A stretch of DNA of 64,000 nucleotides from Brevibacillus migulae (GCF_004521915.1 NZ_SDKD01000005.1:158323-222322); one strand, 5' to 3'; counted from the first letter of the stretch, positions 15,832 through 25,493 are shown. Notes: generated from the sequence alone by a model not told the origin. Made by a program: numbers and translations.

Positions 15832-17343
15832 CTATATCCCCCCTGTAGCTGCGAGCATAATGTTTTCCTGTGTGGCTTCACGCCACTCGATTTCCTTGAC
15901 GAACGTCCCATCTCTCATCACCAGGATGCGGTCACTCATTCCCAGCACTTCCGGGAGTTCGGAGGAAATCATGATGATCGCAACCCCTCGCTCCACCAGC
16001 TTGTTCATCAAATGATAGATCTCGTACTTGGCTCCGACATCAATCCCCCTGGTCGGTTCATCCAGGATGAGAATTTTCGGGTCAGCCATCAGCCATTTTC
16101 CTAAGACGACCTTCTGCTGATTCCCGCCGGAAAGTGTTCCCACCGTCGTTTCCAAGGAAGGCGTTTTCGTCCGTAAATCATCGACATATTTCTGCCCCCA
16201 TTTGATTTCTTCATTTGTATGGATGGTGCCCCATTTGGTGACCTTCTCCAGAGCCGCCATCGTGGTATTCGTCTTAATATCCATCCCTAATACCAATCCA
16301 AGCCGCTTGCGGTCTTCTGTGACGAGTGCCAAACCGGCTTGGATTGCCTCTTGGACGGAACGGATCTGGACCGGTTTTCCGTCAATCAGGACCTCCCCTT
16401 CCGCCTTGCCCTCATAAGCCCCAAAAAGGCTCATGGCCAGTTCGGTTCGTCCTGCCCCCATCAGACCTGCAATCCCCAGGATTTCGCCTTTTCTCAGCGT
16501 AAGGTTGATATCCTTGATCACCCGCTTGCCGGGAATGTCTTTATGCGATACGGAATAATTCCTGACCTCCAGCACCGTTTCCAGCGGGGTATGCTTCACA
16601 CGCGGGTAGCGTTCTGTCAGTTCTCGACCTACCATCAGCGAGACAACCTTATCGTCATCCGCTTCCTTGCTGTCCAATGTCGCGATGGTGCGGCCATCGC
16701 GGAGGATGGTAATACTGTCTGCAAGCCGAAACACTTCGGGCATCTTATGGGAAATGTAGATGCATGAAACGCCATTATTTCTCAATTGATGGAGGAGGCC
16801 CATGAGGATTTCTACCTCACTTTCCGTGAGGGCTGCTGTCGGTTCATCCAAGATAAGAATTTTTGTGTTCTTGGATAATGCTTTGGCGATCTCAACCAGC
16901 TGCTGCTGGCCGATTCCAAGGGTACCAATCTTCGTCTCGGGACTGACCTTCAACCCTACCTTTTTCAGCCACCCGGCCGCTTGATGGTAGAGTTCATCCC
17001 ATTGGATCACTCCCCGTTTGATAGGTTCGGCGCCAAGGAAAATGTTCTCACCCACCGTCATCTCTTTGACCAAAGCCAGTTCTTGGTGAATGATGGCAAT
17101 GCCGGCCTTCTCGGCATCCATAATTTGATGAAATTCCTTTTTCTCACCATCGATCTGGATTTCACCCTGATAGGTACCTGCTGGATACAGGCCGCTGAGC
17201 ACTTTCATTAACGTCGATTTCCCGGCGCCATTTTCTCCGCACAACGCATGGATTTCGCCCTTTTTTACTTTGAAACTCACGCGATCCAGAGCTTTTACTC
17301 CAGGAAATTCCTTTGTAATCTCGATCATTTCCAGCGCGTACAT
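15832..17343 (-). CDS. xylG: Sugar ABC transporter ATP-binding protein, XylG type
   Basis: A 503-residue protein with two ABC domains in tandem, as in RbsA/XylG/MglA. First half: Walker A GENGAGKST, signature GIGQQQLVEIA, Walker B ILILDEPTAALTE. Second half: degenerate Walker A GLMGAGRTE, signature LSGGNQQKVVLG, Walker B ILILDEPTRGIDVG. It energises sugar import at the inner face of the membrane with XylH. The gene follows xylF by 71 bases with no terminator visible. Confidence 0.9.
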   Translation of the reverse strand: MYALEMIEITKEFPGVKALDRVSFKVKKGEIHALCGENGAGKSTLMKVLSGLYPAGTYQGEIQIDGEKKEFHQIMDAEKAGIAIIHQELALVKEMTVGENIFLGAEPIKRGVIQWDELYHQAAGWLKKVGLKVSPETKIGTLGIGQQQLVEIAKALSKNTKILILDEPTAALTESEVEILMGLLHQLRNNGVSCIYISHKMPEVFRLADSITILRDGRTIATLDSKEADDDKVVSLMVGRELTERYPRVKHTPLETVLEVRNYSVSHKDIPGKRVIKDINLTLRKGEILGIAGLMGAGRTELAMSLFGAYEGKAEGEVLIDGKPVQIRSVQEAIQAGLALVTEDRKRLGLVLGMDIKTNTTMAALEKVTKWGTIHTNEEIKWGQKYVDDLRTKTPSLETTVGTLSGGNQQKVVLGKWLMADPKILILDEPTRGIDVGAKYEIYHLMNKLVERGVAIIMISSELPEVLGMSDRILVMRDGTFVKEIEWREATQENIMLAATGGI

Positions 17344-17414
17344 ACCCTCAACTCCCCTCTAAATGATGGAATATAGGACAGCCCTGGACCGTCCTATACT
17401 CATCATGGTCAGCC

Positions 17415-18527
17415 TTATTTCTTTGGCCATTGATCCTGCGGAACATTTTTATAGACGTCTTCAAGCTTATGGAATCCATCCTTGATCACCGTATCCGCAA
17501 GATTATCTTTCGTGACAGCGATTGGATCCAGCAAAATGGAAGGCACATCGATCTTGCCATTATTGACTTTCTTGTCTGCCTGAACGGTTTCTCCTCTTGC
17601 CAAAGCAACCGCCATCTCAGCTGCTTTTGATGCGATGGCCGTAATCGGTTTGTAGACCGTCATGGTTTGTGTACCTTCTGCAATGCGCTGTACTGCAGCA
17701 AGGTCTGCATCCTGACCGGAAACGGGAATCTTCCCTGCCAACCCTTGGGCAGTGAGGGCCTGGATCGCACCGCCAGCAGTCCCATCGTTTGCTGCTACGA
17801 CCGCTTGAACATCATTGTTGTTGGCAGTCAGGGCGTTTTCCATATTCTTCAAAGCCTCTTCCGGCTTCCAGTCTTTGGAGAACTGATCATAGACGATCTT
17901 GATGTCGCCCTTGTCCACCAGAGGCTTTAGTACGTTCATTGCGCCTTCTTTAAACATATGGGCATTGTTATCTGTGTCGGCTCCGCCGATATACACGTAA
18001 TTTCCTTTTGGCGCTTTTTCTACGATCGCCTGTGCCTGCATTTCTCCAACCCGGACGTTGTCAAAGGAGAGATAGTAATCGACATCGGAGTTCTTGATGA
18101 GACGGTCATAGGAGATCACTTTGATCCCTTCTTTATGTGCCTTTTCCACGATAGGTGCAGTCGCTTCCGCATTATGCGGAATCACAACCAACACATCCAC
18201 GCCCTGGGAGATTAATTGTTCCGCTTGGCTCAGCTGCGTAGCATCGTTTCCATCGGCTGCGAGGGCTTTCACTTCTCCGCCGAGCTCGGCTACCTTGGCG
18301 ATGAAAATATCGCGGTCTTTTTGCCAGCGTTCTTCCTTGAGCGTGTCCATGGACATGCCAATCACGATTTTGTCATCTTTCTTTTCGGGACTTTGCCCTT
18401 CCTGTTGTTGCCCAGATCCTTGTGCCGCCGGCTGGTCACCGGTAGAGACGACTCCGCAGCCGGTAATAGAGACCGTTAATGCCATCACTGCAGCACCGAG
18501 ACCAAGCTTTTTACCCCATTTGATCAT
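17415..18527 (-). CDS. xylF: Sugar-binding lipoprotein, XylF type
   Basis: A 370-residue type I periplasmic-binding-fold lipoprotein with lipobox SITGC (Cys at about residue 24). XylF-specific segments are visible: MDTLKEERWQKDRDIF near residue 60, ALTANNNDVQAVVAANDGTAGGAIQAL, GQDADLAAVQRIAEGTQTMTVYKPI, and TVIKDGFHKLEDVY. These resemble E. coli XylF closely enough to favour D-xylose, though related sugars are possible. First gene of the transporter operon, downstream of a cre-like site and beside a three-component sensor. Confidence 0.88.
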   Translation of the reverse strand: MIKWGKKLGLGAAVMALTVSITGCGVVSTGDQPAAQGSGQQQEGQSPEKKDDKIVIGMSMDTLKEERWQKDRDIFIAKVAELGGEVKALAADGNDATQLSQAEQLISQGVDVLVVIPHNAEATAPIVEKAHKEGIKVISYDRLIKNSDVDYYLSFDNVRVGEMQAQAIVEKAPKGNYVYIGGADTDNNAHMFKEGAMNVLKPLVDKGDIKIVYDQFSKDWKPEEALKNMENALTANNNDVQAVVAANDGTAGGAIQALTAQGLAGKIPVSGQDADLAAVQRIAEGTQTMTVYKPITAIASKAAEMAVALARGETVQADKKVNNGKIDVPSILLDPIAVTKDNLADTVIKDGFHKLEDVYKNVPQDQWPKK

Positions 18528-18552
18528 GCTGGTTCCCCCTTTTTTTTTGAAA

Positions 18553-18566
18553 TGATTGCGCTTACA
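18553..18566. promoter_or_regulatory. cre-like CcpA operator upstream of xylF
   Basis: TGATTGCGCTTACA matches the cre consensus TGWnAnCGnTnWCA with one mismatch. It lies about 26 bases upstream of the xylF start, suggesting glucose repression of sugar uptake. Confidence 0.55.
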
Positions 18567-18707
18567 TAATCATCCTAGCATCCAGTATTGCGTTTCCCTA
18601 TCAAAACGACCTTCACTTGTTTGCGCAAGATCCGCATTGGTTTAACCTCGCTCTGGGGAAAAGTGTTCATGATTTCCAAAATCTAGCACTGATTTGTTTC
18701 CGCAACA

Positions 18708-18734
18708 AAAAAGTCCTTGTCTTTGACAAGGACT
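18708..18734 (-). terminator. Terminator of the sensor operon
   Basis: AGTCCTTGTC (18712-18721) and GACAAGGACT (18725-18734) form a perfect 10-bp stem with a 3-base loop; the minus strand continues TTTTTTG. It touches the regulator's stop codon and separates the sensor genes from xylF. Confidence 0.92.
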
Positions 18735-20016
18735 ATAGCCGTTTTTGGCGGTATTCCGTTGGCGTCAAACCTGTGACCTTCTTGAAAACGCGGCTAAAGT
18801 AATTCGGATCCTTATACCCTACCTCAAAGCAAATTTCCTTCAGGCTCAGCTCGAGATTCGCGATGAGCCTTTTGGCTCGTTCGATGCGCAAGCGGGTCAA
18901 ATAATCGATAAACGTCTCTCCGCTATGCAGCTTGAACATTTTGCTGAAATAAAAAGGGCTTAAATTCACATGTTCGGCCGCCTGCTCCATCGTGATGTCT
19001 TCCTGGAAATGCTCGTGAATGAAGGAAAGCACCCGTTCAATGACTTTGGTCTGTCCCCGCCCTTGGACTTGATGGAGAATGCCCACATTCATGGCTTCCA
19101 CGGCTTGCTCCACATGGCTCAATGGATCGGCATGCATAGCGTAACCGCTATTTTTCAATGCCTCCCGATAGGATCGTCGCAGCCCGTCGATCCCCTCCTG
19201 CAGCGATCCGATACCGGTCTGAACCTTCAGCCCGTATTTTTGTGCTATCCATGTCTGAAGGTTTTTCGACCATTGCAAAGCTTTTTCATGGCATGTTTCC
19301 TGTGAAAGATCTGCTGGAAAAGGAAGAAAGATGGAGCAATGCCCCTGAAGCACGGGGCTTATGGCGCAAGCAAGCTGTGGCTTCAGGAAATGCTTCAAAT
19401 CTTCCAGGAATGTCCGTGGCTCCCAGCCTGGAAGCGTCCCTCCTTTTTGCTGCTGCGGAAAGCTTAGTACAATGGCGCAGCCTCTTTCCCATTTATAGTC
19501 CAGCAGACCTGCCAGATGCTGCATGTCAATATCCTGTGCGTAACCGAGCATGATCATAACGGTCAACTCGCTTTCAGCCAAAGGAAGCAATTGTGAAAGT
19601 TTCTCTCGCAGCTCGAGTTCTGAACTCCGTTTGTTCTTTTCCCGCCCGAGCTCATGCAGCATTTTATGTAAAATATCCTTGATTTCCTGCTTTTTCGCCG
19701 GCTTCAGGATGTACTCCTTGACTCCCAGGGCCACTGCTTCCTTGGCGTAGGCAAAATGATCATAGGCGGTTACCAGGATGATACGGGTATGAGGATCGCG
19801 GCTTACAATCTCGCGGATCGCATCGAGCCCTTGGATTCCCGGCATCTTAATGTCCATGAAGATGATATCGGGCCGGATTTCTTCTGCCAGCTGAATGGCT
19901 TTTCTCCCGTTTGCTGCATGAAAAATCCGGAACGTATCCGGCAGCATGTGATTAACCATCATTTCCAAGCCCTCTCGCTCGAGCGCTTCATCATCTGCAA
20001 TCAATAACCGGTACAA
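18733..20016 (-). CDS. AraC-type response regulator (YesN family)
   Basis: A 427-residue protein. Receiver domain at residues 1-120 with the acidic pair (ADDEAL), phospho-acceptor Asp in IIFMDIKMPG (about 55), and the Lys in YILKPAKK. A middle region of about 200 residues is followed by two AraC helix-turn-helix units (about 320-427: MEQAAEHVNLSPFYFSKMF and ICFEVGYKDPNYFSRVFKK). It should activate the adjacent xylF operon. TTG start with AAGGAGG upstream. Last gene of a three-gene sensor operon. Confidence 0.88.
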   Translation of the reverse strand: MYRLLIADDEALEREGLEMMVNHMLPDTFRIFHAANGRKAIQLAEEIRPDIIFMDIKMPGIQGLDAIREIVSRDPHTRIILVTAYDHFAYAKEAVALGVKEYILKPAKKQEIKDILHKMLHELGREKNKRSSELELREKLSQLLPLAESELTVMIMLGYAQDIDMQHLAGLLDYKWERGCAIVLSFPQQQKGGTLPGWEPRTFLEDLKHFLKPQLACAISPVLQGHCSIFLPFPADLSQETCHEKALQWSKNLQTWIAQKYGLKVQTGIGSLQEGIDGLRRSYREALKNSGYAMHADPLSHVEQAVEAMNVGILHQVQGRGQTKVIERVLSFIHEHFQEDITMEQAAEHVNLSPFYFSKMFKLHSGETFIDYLTRLRIERAKRLIANLELSLKEICFEVGYKDPNYFSRVFKKVTGLTPTEYRQKRL

Positions 20017-20067
20017 AACAAGACCTCCTTTTCGTGAGCGGATTCAATGCGCCATGCCCCCTTCCCA

Positions 20068-21501
20068 TTAAGCCGTATTGGTTTTTTGAGGGAGTCTGAA
20101 GATGACCGTCGTGCCTTGATTTCTTTCGCTCTTGATATCGATCTGCTCTTCCCCGTCAAAAAACAGATGAAGCCGTTTAAAGACATTGAGGGTTCCCAAT
20201 CCTGTTGAATGTCCTTTGCTTGGACGAGAAAGCTGATCTGTGTCCGAATCCAACAGTTTCTGGCGCATTTCTTCCGTCATTCCTGTCCCATTATCGGAAA
20301 TTTCGACCTTGACAAAAGGCTCTTCGTATTCAATTTTCAGCCTCAATACAGCTCCTTCTTCAATCTCATCAATCCCATGGACAAACGCGTTTTCGAGAAT
20401 CGGCTGCAGGGTAAGACAAGGAATCGATTGATTGAGGGCCCTTTCATCAATTTCGGTAATCATCTCCACACGATCCCGAAAGCGGGCTTTTTGGATGGCA
20501 AAATACTCCTGGGCATGCTCCACCTCATCCCGCAATGTAACGGGCTGATCCAGCTTCTGCAGGTTGTAGCGAAGCAGTTTGGATACCGAAATCGTCAACT
20601 CGCTGGTTTGCTCAGCCCCTTCAATATAGGCAAGCTTCGCAATCCCATTGAGTGTGTTAAACAGAAAATGCGGATTGATCTGGCTTTGCAGCGATTTCAG
20701 TTCAAATTCCTTGACTAGCCGATCCTTCTCCAAGCTTTCCATATTTTGCAGCATGAGCTGCTGAAGATTGTCCAGCATCTGGTTAAAACTCCGGCAAAGA
20801 ATGCCGATCTCATCCCCGCTTTGGATTTCCGGTGCTTTCGTCTGCAAATCTCCTTTGGAAATGCGCTTTGCGACCGTTACGAGCCGGCGGATTGGGTTTG
20901 TGATGCTGCGCGAGATCCAGATCGCGAAGACAATGCTGAGCAGCGTCGTCGTAAAGAAGAGCCAGACGCCCAAGAGATTCATGCGTGCCGTCGTTTTCAT
21001 GATCTCTTGATAAATGGGCTGGTAATAGCTCAATTCCATGTCTACCAGCGTCTGCCCGTGCTCGCGAATGAAGCGTGCTGACTTTTCCGCTTCGTAGTAG
21101 CTGAGGGCATTGCTGTGAAAGCCCTTTTGATTGACGCTGGCGATCGTTTGCTGGACTTGCCCTAGAAACGTATCGATCATGTTGTTCAGATTCTTGATTT
21201 GCAGATGATTGGTTTCATTTGTTTCCTGATTCATCAGCTCCTGCTTTAGCGTGCGCAAAGCTTCCATATGGCCGATAAATTCCGGGTAGCTGTCCATGTC
21301 CAGGCGGATCAGATAACGGTTCAGGTATCGGAGATTTTCTTCCGTTTCATACGAGATCTGCTTATAGAGGAGGATGCGGTCCATCATGAGGTTGTAGCTT
21401 TCCTGCACCCGTTTGCTGCTGTCAAAAATAAAAAAGGAAACCAGGTTCATCAGGATGACGAGTAACGGAATGAATATGAATAATTTGGTTCGGATGTTCA
21501 C
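20068..21501 (-). CDS. Sensor histidine kinase (YesM/LytS-like)
   Basis: A 477-residue membrane kinase. Helices at about 8-28 and 172-195 flank an extracellular helical sensor. HAMP at about 195-250 (RSITNPIRRLVTVAKRISKG); His_kinase with phospho-acceptor His in SQINPHFLFNTLNG (about 285); ATPase domain with EISDNGTGM and GLGTLNVFKRL. It likely receives its signal from the anchored sugar-binding protein encoded 6 bases upstream. GTG start with a GGAG ribosome binding site. Confidence 0.88.
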   Translation of the reverse strand: MNIRTKLFIFIPLLVILMNLVSFFIFDSSKRVQESYNLMMDRILLYKQISYETEENLRYLNRYLIRLDMDSYPEFIGHMEALRTLKQELMNQETNETNHLQIKNLNNMIDTFLGQVQQTIASVNQKGFHSNALSYYEAEKSARFIREHGQTLVDMELSYYQPIYQEIMKTTARMNLLGVWLFFTTTLLSIVFAIWISRSITNPIRRLVTVAKRISKGDLQTKAPEIQSGDEIGILCRSFNQMLDNLQQLMLQNMESLEKDRLVKEFELKSLQSQINPHFLFNTLNGIAKLAYIEGAEQTSELTISVSKLLRYNLQKLDQPVTLRDEVEHAQEYFAIQKARFRDRVEMITEIDERALNQSIPCLTLQPILENAFVHGIDEIEEGAVLRLKIEYEEPFVKVEISDNGTGMTEEMRQKLLDSDTDQLSRPSKGHSTGLGTLNVFKRLHLFFDGEEQIDIKSERNQGTTVIFRLPQKTNTA

Positions 21502-21507
21502 GTGAAT

Positions 21508-22485
21508 TCACTCCAATGTCACATTGCTCTTGTCCATGACCGCGATTTGCGTGTAGTGTTCCTTCGGCAAAGACTTATGGTGAAGATAATCATTCAGCAA
21601 GCGAACGGAGTCATAGCCCATCAAATACGGCTTTTGTGACACAGTGGCCACGATCTCTCCTTTTTGAATGGCTTCCAGCATTTCCGGTAAGTTATCAAAG
21701 CCGAAGATCTTGACCTCATTTCGCCCCAGGCTTTTCTTTGCCTGCAGGATGCCAATCCCGTCCAGCGCACTTGTACCGACCATGATGTTCATATCCGGGT
21801 GCTTTTGCAGCATGTCTACCGCTTGCTGAATCGCTTCAATGCGGGAGATGTTCGATGACTTCACGGACAGAATGGTCATATCCGGATAATGATCCACGAT
21901 CGATTGGAAGCCTTGCAGCCGTAGAATCTGATTTTCCGCGGTATCGCTCCCGATGATGACCCCGATTTTCCCTTTGCCCCCTGTCGCTTTCACCACCGCG
22001 TATCCCAATTGTTTGCCCGCTTCAAAATTATCGGTTCCCACATACGTTAAGCGCTTGCTATTAGGAGCATCCGTATCGATCGTTAATACGGGGATTCCTT
22101 TTTCGATAGCTCGGTTGATGACTGGACTGAACTTCGAATCATTCAGCCCCTGCACGATAATCCCATCGACTTTTGCCGCGATGGCTTTTTCCAGCATTTT
22201 GATCTGCTCCTCCATGCTGAAGCGCACAGGTCCGTTAAACTCGATTTCCATGCCATACTGTCGGGCCGCTTCCAGCGCTCCCTTCTCTACCATTTGCCAA
22301 TAGGGGTGGCTTTGCTCCTGCTCAATCAGCACGAGATGATAGGGTTGTTTGGAGGATGGGGCCTTTCCTCGCAATTCTGTAGCGACGTCCAGAATCTTTT
22401 GAGCGTCGATGGCAAAGCAGATAAATAAATAGAAAAAGACGCCGAATAATAGAATGACGGCCAACAGCCAATTTTTATCTTGCAT
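21508..22485 (-). CDS. Membrane-anchored sugar-binding sensor protein (XylFII-like)
   Basis: A 325-residue type I sugar-binding protein. It has an uncleaved-looking N-terminal membrane helix (NWLLAVILLFGVFFYLFICF) rather than a lipobox, then two Rossmann-like lobes with IEQEQSHPYWQMVEKGALEA, LTIDTDAPNSKRLTYVGTDNFEAG and FGFDNLPEMLEAI. Anchored binding proteins encoded with a YesM/LytS kinase and YesN regulator form three-component sensors, as described for xylose sensing in Clostridium beijerinckii (XylFII-LytS-YesN). It probably binds the pentose outside the cell and drives the kinase. Confidence 0.85.
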   Translation of the reverse strand: MQDKNWLLAVILLFGVFFYLFICFAIDAQKILDVATELRGKAPSSKQPYHLVLIEQEQSHPYWQMVEKGALEAARQYGMEIEFNGPVRFSMEEQIKMLEKAIAAKVDGIIVQGLNDSKFSPVINRAIEKGIPVLTIDTDAPNSKRLTYVGTDNFEAGKQLGYAVVKATGGKGKIGVIIGSDTAENQILRLQGFQSIVDHYPDMTILSVKSSNISRIEAIQQAVDMLQKHPDMNIMVGTSALDGIGILQAKKSLGRNEVKIFGFDNLPEMLEAIQKGEIVATVSQKPYLMGYDSVRLLNDYLHHKSLPKEHYTQIAVMDKSNVTLE

Positions 22486-22505
22486 ACGATCCCCACCTTG
22501 ATCCT

Positions 22506-22535
22506 ATACTACAGCGAAAATGAAAGCGTAAACAA
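22506..22535 (-). promoter_or_regulatory. Sigma-A promoter with overlapping cre-like site for the sensor operon
   Basis: Minus strand: -35 TTGTTT (22535-22530), 18-base spacer, -10 TAGTAT (22511-22506). The cre-like TGAAAGCGTAAACA (22521-22534, one mismatch to consensus) covers the -35 region, so bound CcpA should block RNA polymerase. Confidence 0.6.
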
Positions 22536-22732
22536 TATCAAATTTTCTAATAACTGGATTCGATTGCTCTATCCGTCCTGGCATTTTTTCGCCGTTTACG
22601 ATCTCCATAGCAAATCCTTTCATGAAACCACTTTTTGTTAATCGGTGCCGCAAAGTAAGGAATGATGATTGATGGAGAGGAAGTATGGATCCATATATAG
22701 TATTTTGACCATAAAAAAATCATGCGAAATAA

Positions 22733-22758
22733 CAAAGGGCGTGCACCTTCGTGCCGCC
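22733..22758 (-). terminator. Terminator of the LivJ-like gene
   Basis: GGGCGTGCAC (22738-22747) and GTGCCGCCC (22752-22760 region) form a GC-rich stem with a CTTC loop and one bulge; the minus strand continues TTTGTTATTT. Confidence 0.75.
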
Positions 22759-22797
22759 CCTGGGATCAGACAAAGCTTTTGCGATCAGACAGATTCA

Positions 22798-24042
22798 CTA
22801 TTCTGCCTTGCCGACAAAAACAGATTTATCTTTGCCTTTTTCGTATTTATAGATAAAGACATCCGCAAATGTGTTATCGCCTTTTTCATCAAAGGTTACC
22901 TTCGTGAATTGCCCCTGGAAGTCTTTTGTCTGATGAACCGCTTCCAGAACTTGCTCACGAGTTGGCTTCTTCCCGCCATTCGCTTTAATGGCTTCCTCCA
23001 CTCCATGCAGGAGAACATTCATCGCATCATAACCATAGACGGAAAACGCTTCAAGAGGTTTATTCGTTGCCTTTTTGTATTCCTCTCCCCACTTCTTGCC
23101 TTCTTCGGTTTGTGTCACGTCACCTGCTACGGAAGTAAAGATGATGCCATCGGCAGCATCACCGGCAATCTTGATCATATCCGAGTTGTCAAATCCGTCT
23201 CCGCCCATGAAATAGCCTTTATACCCTTTTTCCCGAGCTTGCTTGATGATAATGCCGCCTTCCGGATACATTCCGCCGAAGAAAATCAAGTCCGGATTTT
23301 TCGAAATGATCTGGGTGAGGACTGCGGAATAATCCTTTTCACCCGCTGTGATCCCTTCATATCCGAGCACTGCCACTCCGTCTTTTTCGAACTGCATTTT
23401 TACCTGATCAGCCAGACCTTGACCGTATGCGGTTTTATCATGAACGACAAAAACTTGTTTGACTTGTAATGCGTTTTTCGCATACATCGCTGCTTTCGGA
23501 CCTTGCGAGTCGTCACGAGCGCAAATCCGGTGGACTGTCTTCTTGCCTTCTTCCGTCAATTTTACGCCAGTATTCGCCGGTGATACCATCACAAGATTGC
23601 CTTCTTCATACTTGACAGAGGACGGGATGGCCACTCCTGTGTTCAAGTGACCGACTACACCGAGCACATCCGGATTGGAGATAATCATCTCCGCATTTGA
23701 AACCCCGATTTTCGGATCCGCTTGGTCATCCTGAGGGAGCAATTGCAGATCGAAGCCCATTTGTTTAAATGCTTCTTTTTTCAGGTTGAGCGCATACTCG
23801 GCACCGCTTTTGATCGAATCACCTTGGGCGGATTGGCTGCCGGAAAGAGGAGTCTGTGTGGCAATGATGATTTTACCTCCTTGTCCAGCACCACCGCTTC
23901 CTCCGCTTGTGGAGCCTTGCGTACCGGATGCAGCTCCCCCGCTTGCATTGCCTCCCGCACTGTTGGAGCCGCCACATCCTGTGAGTGCGATGCTTGCTAC
24001 CAACGCTGCTGACAGAAAACTGAGTTGAACCCTTTTCTTCAT
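22798..24042 (-). CDS. Branched-chain amino acid-type binding lipoprotein (LivJ-like)
   Basis: A 414-residue lipoprotein with lipobox SIALTGC and a Gly/Ser-rich linker (about 24-55), followed by a Peripla_BP_6 fold: IIIATQTPLSGSQSAQGDSIKSGAEYALN, VGHLNTGVAIPSSVKYEEGNLVMVSPANTG, VVHDKTAYGQGLADQVK, GGMYPEGGIIIKQAREKGYKG. These bind Leu/Ile/Val or related ligands. No permease or ATPase genes are adjacent, so it is an orphan relying on a transporter elsewhere or acting as a sensor. Confidence 0.87.
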   Translation of the reverse strand: MKKRVQLSFLSAALVASIALTGCGGSNSAGGNASGGAASGTQGSTSGGSGGAGQGGKIIIATQTPLSGSQSAQGDSIKSGAEYALNLKKEAFKQMGFDLQLLPQDDQADPKIGVSNAEMIISNPDVLGVVGHLNTGVAIPSSVKYEEGNLVMVSPANTGVKLTEEGKKTVHRICARDDSQGPKAAMYAKNALQVKQVFVVHDKTAYGQGLADQVKMQFEKDGVAVLGYEGITAGEKDYSAVLTQIISKNPDLIFFGGMYPEGGIIIKQAREKGYKGYFMGGDGFDNSDMIKIAGDAADGIIFTSVAGDVTQTEEGKKWGEEYKKATNKPLEAFSVYGYDAMNVLLHGVEEAIKANGGKKPTREQVLEAVHQTKDFQGQFTKVTFDEKGDNTFADVFIYKYEKGKDKSVFVGKAE

Positions 24043-24284
24043 TCGACTGAAACCCCCTTGTTCATCATCTTTTTTGTATAGCCTTTGATCACCCCGCTTC
24101 CAATTGATGAGAGTAAGAGTGAAATGTGTTGGAAGTGTAAAAAGGTGAAAGATAGGCCGGATAGTTTATAATTTTATGATAAATCTAAAAATTTACAAGA
24201 CATAAATTATTTTTTGCGAACTTACGCCCTTTCTTTCCATTATTCGACAAAATTCCACAGGCTTAAGGTATCAATACACACAAA

Positions 24285-24599
24285 AAGGGCACATCGATTG
24301 CGCCCTTCTTGAAGTTTTCTCGCTTGAATCCATTCCTTCATCCCGCAGGTACTTTCCGTTCCGGTGCCGTATACGTCTTCTCCTCTGCGATCTGTTCACG
24401 CTTGTAGTGCTCGTAGGGGTGATAGGGTGGGGCAAAAACAAGACGATGTACGAATTCGTGTTCCCGATACCCATAAAATGGTACGATGGGAGCTTTTGTC
24501 TCAAGTGCCAGTGTCGCTGCCCCCTGCGGTAGCCGTGTCAAATAGAAACAGCGGAAGTCATAGACATAAAAATAGGTCCAGACATCCGCTGATTTTCAA
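24285..24599 (-). pseudogene. Lysophospholipid acyltransferase (LpxL/HtrB-like) remnant
   Basis: A minus-strand segment reading TRLPQGAATLALETKAPIVP, then FYGYREHEFVHRLVFAPPY, matches the C-terminal part of LPLAT/LpxL-type acyltransferases. A +1 frame change near 24335 is needed to reach KEWIQARK, the usual C-terminal 'W-I-x-x-R-P' helix. The catalytic HxxxxD region and the whole N-terminal half are missing. A short terminator (AAGGGC 24285-24290 with GCCCTT 24302-24307 and a minus-strand T-run) still follows. Decayed gene. Confidence 0.65.
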
Positions 24600-24841
24600 A
24601 GGATTACATGCATCGCAATATGAGGAGCGATTTTTTCACTTTCAGGTAGGAGTATCGTCCATATATTTGCAACGTGGGAGACAGAATTAACCGATGGAGA
24701 ATCGCACTGTCCTTCCTCGTGTTCATATGTATGACGGCAAACTGGCTGGCCATGGACTACCTAGGTGATAAAATGGCCCTTAATACCTCCCAAAATACCA
24801 ACGACTGATTTCATGCCCGACCTGCCGGAAAGCGTATCAGC

Positions 24842-25450
24842 CTACTCTTGTAACCATTTCTGATAATCTTCCGGTGTATCAATATCAATGTGAATCCCGG
24901 GGTCTTGTACGGGAAGCAGATGATGATAATCCGCCAGCTTGATGATTCGTTTGCCACCTTCATCACCTGTCAGCATCCCAAATAACGAAAGCAGCGCTCG
25001 TGAAAAAAACACCGGATGACCGGGTATGTCCGCATAGCTAGGTTGAACAACAAAACTGCCTATCTCCGTCGACAGCTCTTTCACCGTGTACTCATAAATC
25101 CGTTGAATGGTGTCTGGTTGAAGAAGCGGCTGATCCGCCAAAAACACGAACATGCCATCCGTATCTTTGGATATCTCCGCTGCGCATTGCATGGCGGCAC
25201 TCTGTCCCACCTCGGCACGCTCGTTGATAAGCCAGTCAAAGCGGGAATCTTCAATGATGATAGCATTCATGATGTCGTGTCGAGAATGTCCCACTACCGC
25301 GATAATCTTGGTAAACGGCAGTGGCAGCAGCTTACGGATGACATGCTCCAGAAGAGTCGTTCCTTGATAAGGCAGCAGCTGCTTCGGTCGTCCCATTCGC
25401 CGGGACATTCCGGATGCAAGGATAACCGCTGCCACAGATCGTTTATTCAA
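24842..25450 (-). CDS. MocA/PucB-like nucleotidyltransferase
   Basis: A 202-residue member of the molybdenum cofactor nucleotidyltransferase family. The N-terminal AAVILASGMSRRMGRPKQLLPY is the nucleotide-binding signature (L-A-x-G-x-S-x-R-M-G-x-x-K). FVFLADQPLL carries the metal-binding Asp, and GHPVFF with DIDTPEDYQKW closes the fold. Such enzymes add CMP or GMP to molybdopterin for xanthine or CO dehydrogenase-type enzymes. No molybdoenzyme gene is in the window, so the exact nucleotide and target are open. Confidence 0.82.
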   Translation of the reverse strand: MNKRSVAAVILASGMSRRMGRPKQLLPYQGTTLLEHVIRKLLPLPFTKIIAVVGHSRHDIMNAIIIEDSRFDWLINERAEVGQSAAMQCAAEISKDTDGMFVFLADQPLLQPDTIQRIYEYTVKELSTEIGSFVVQPSYADIPGHPVFFSRALLSLFGMLTGDEGGKRIIKLADYHHLLPVQDPGIHIDIDTPEDYQKWLQE

Positions 25451-25493
25451 TCTTCATCATCTCCGAAATCCACATTGGCGTGAGGAGGGTTTC

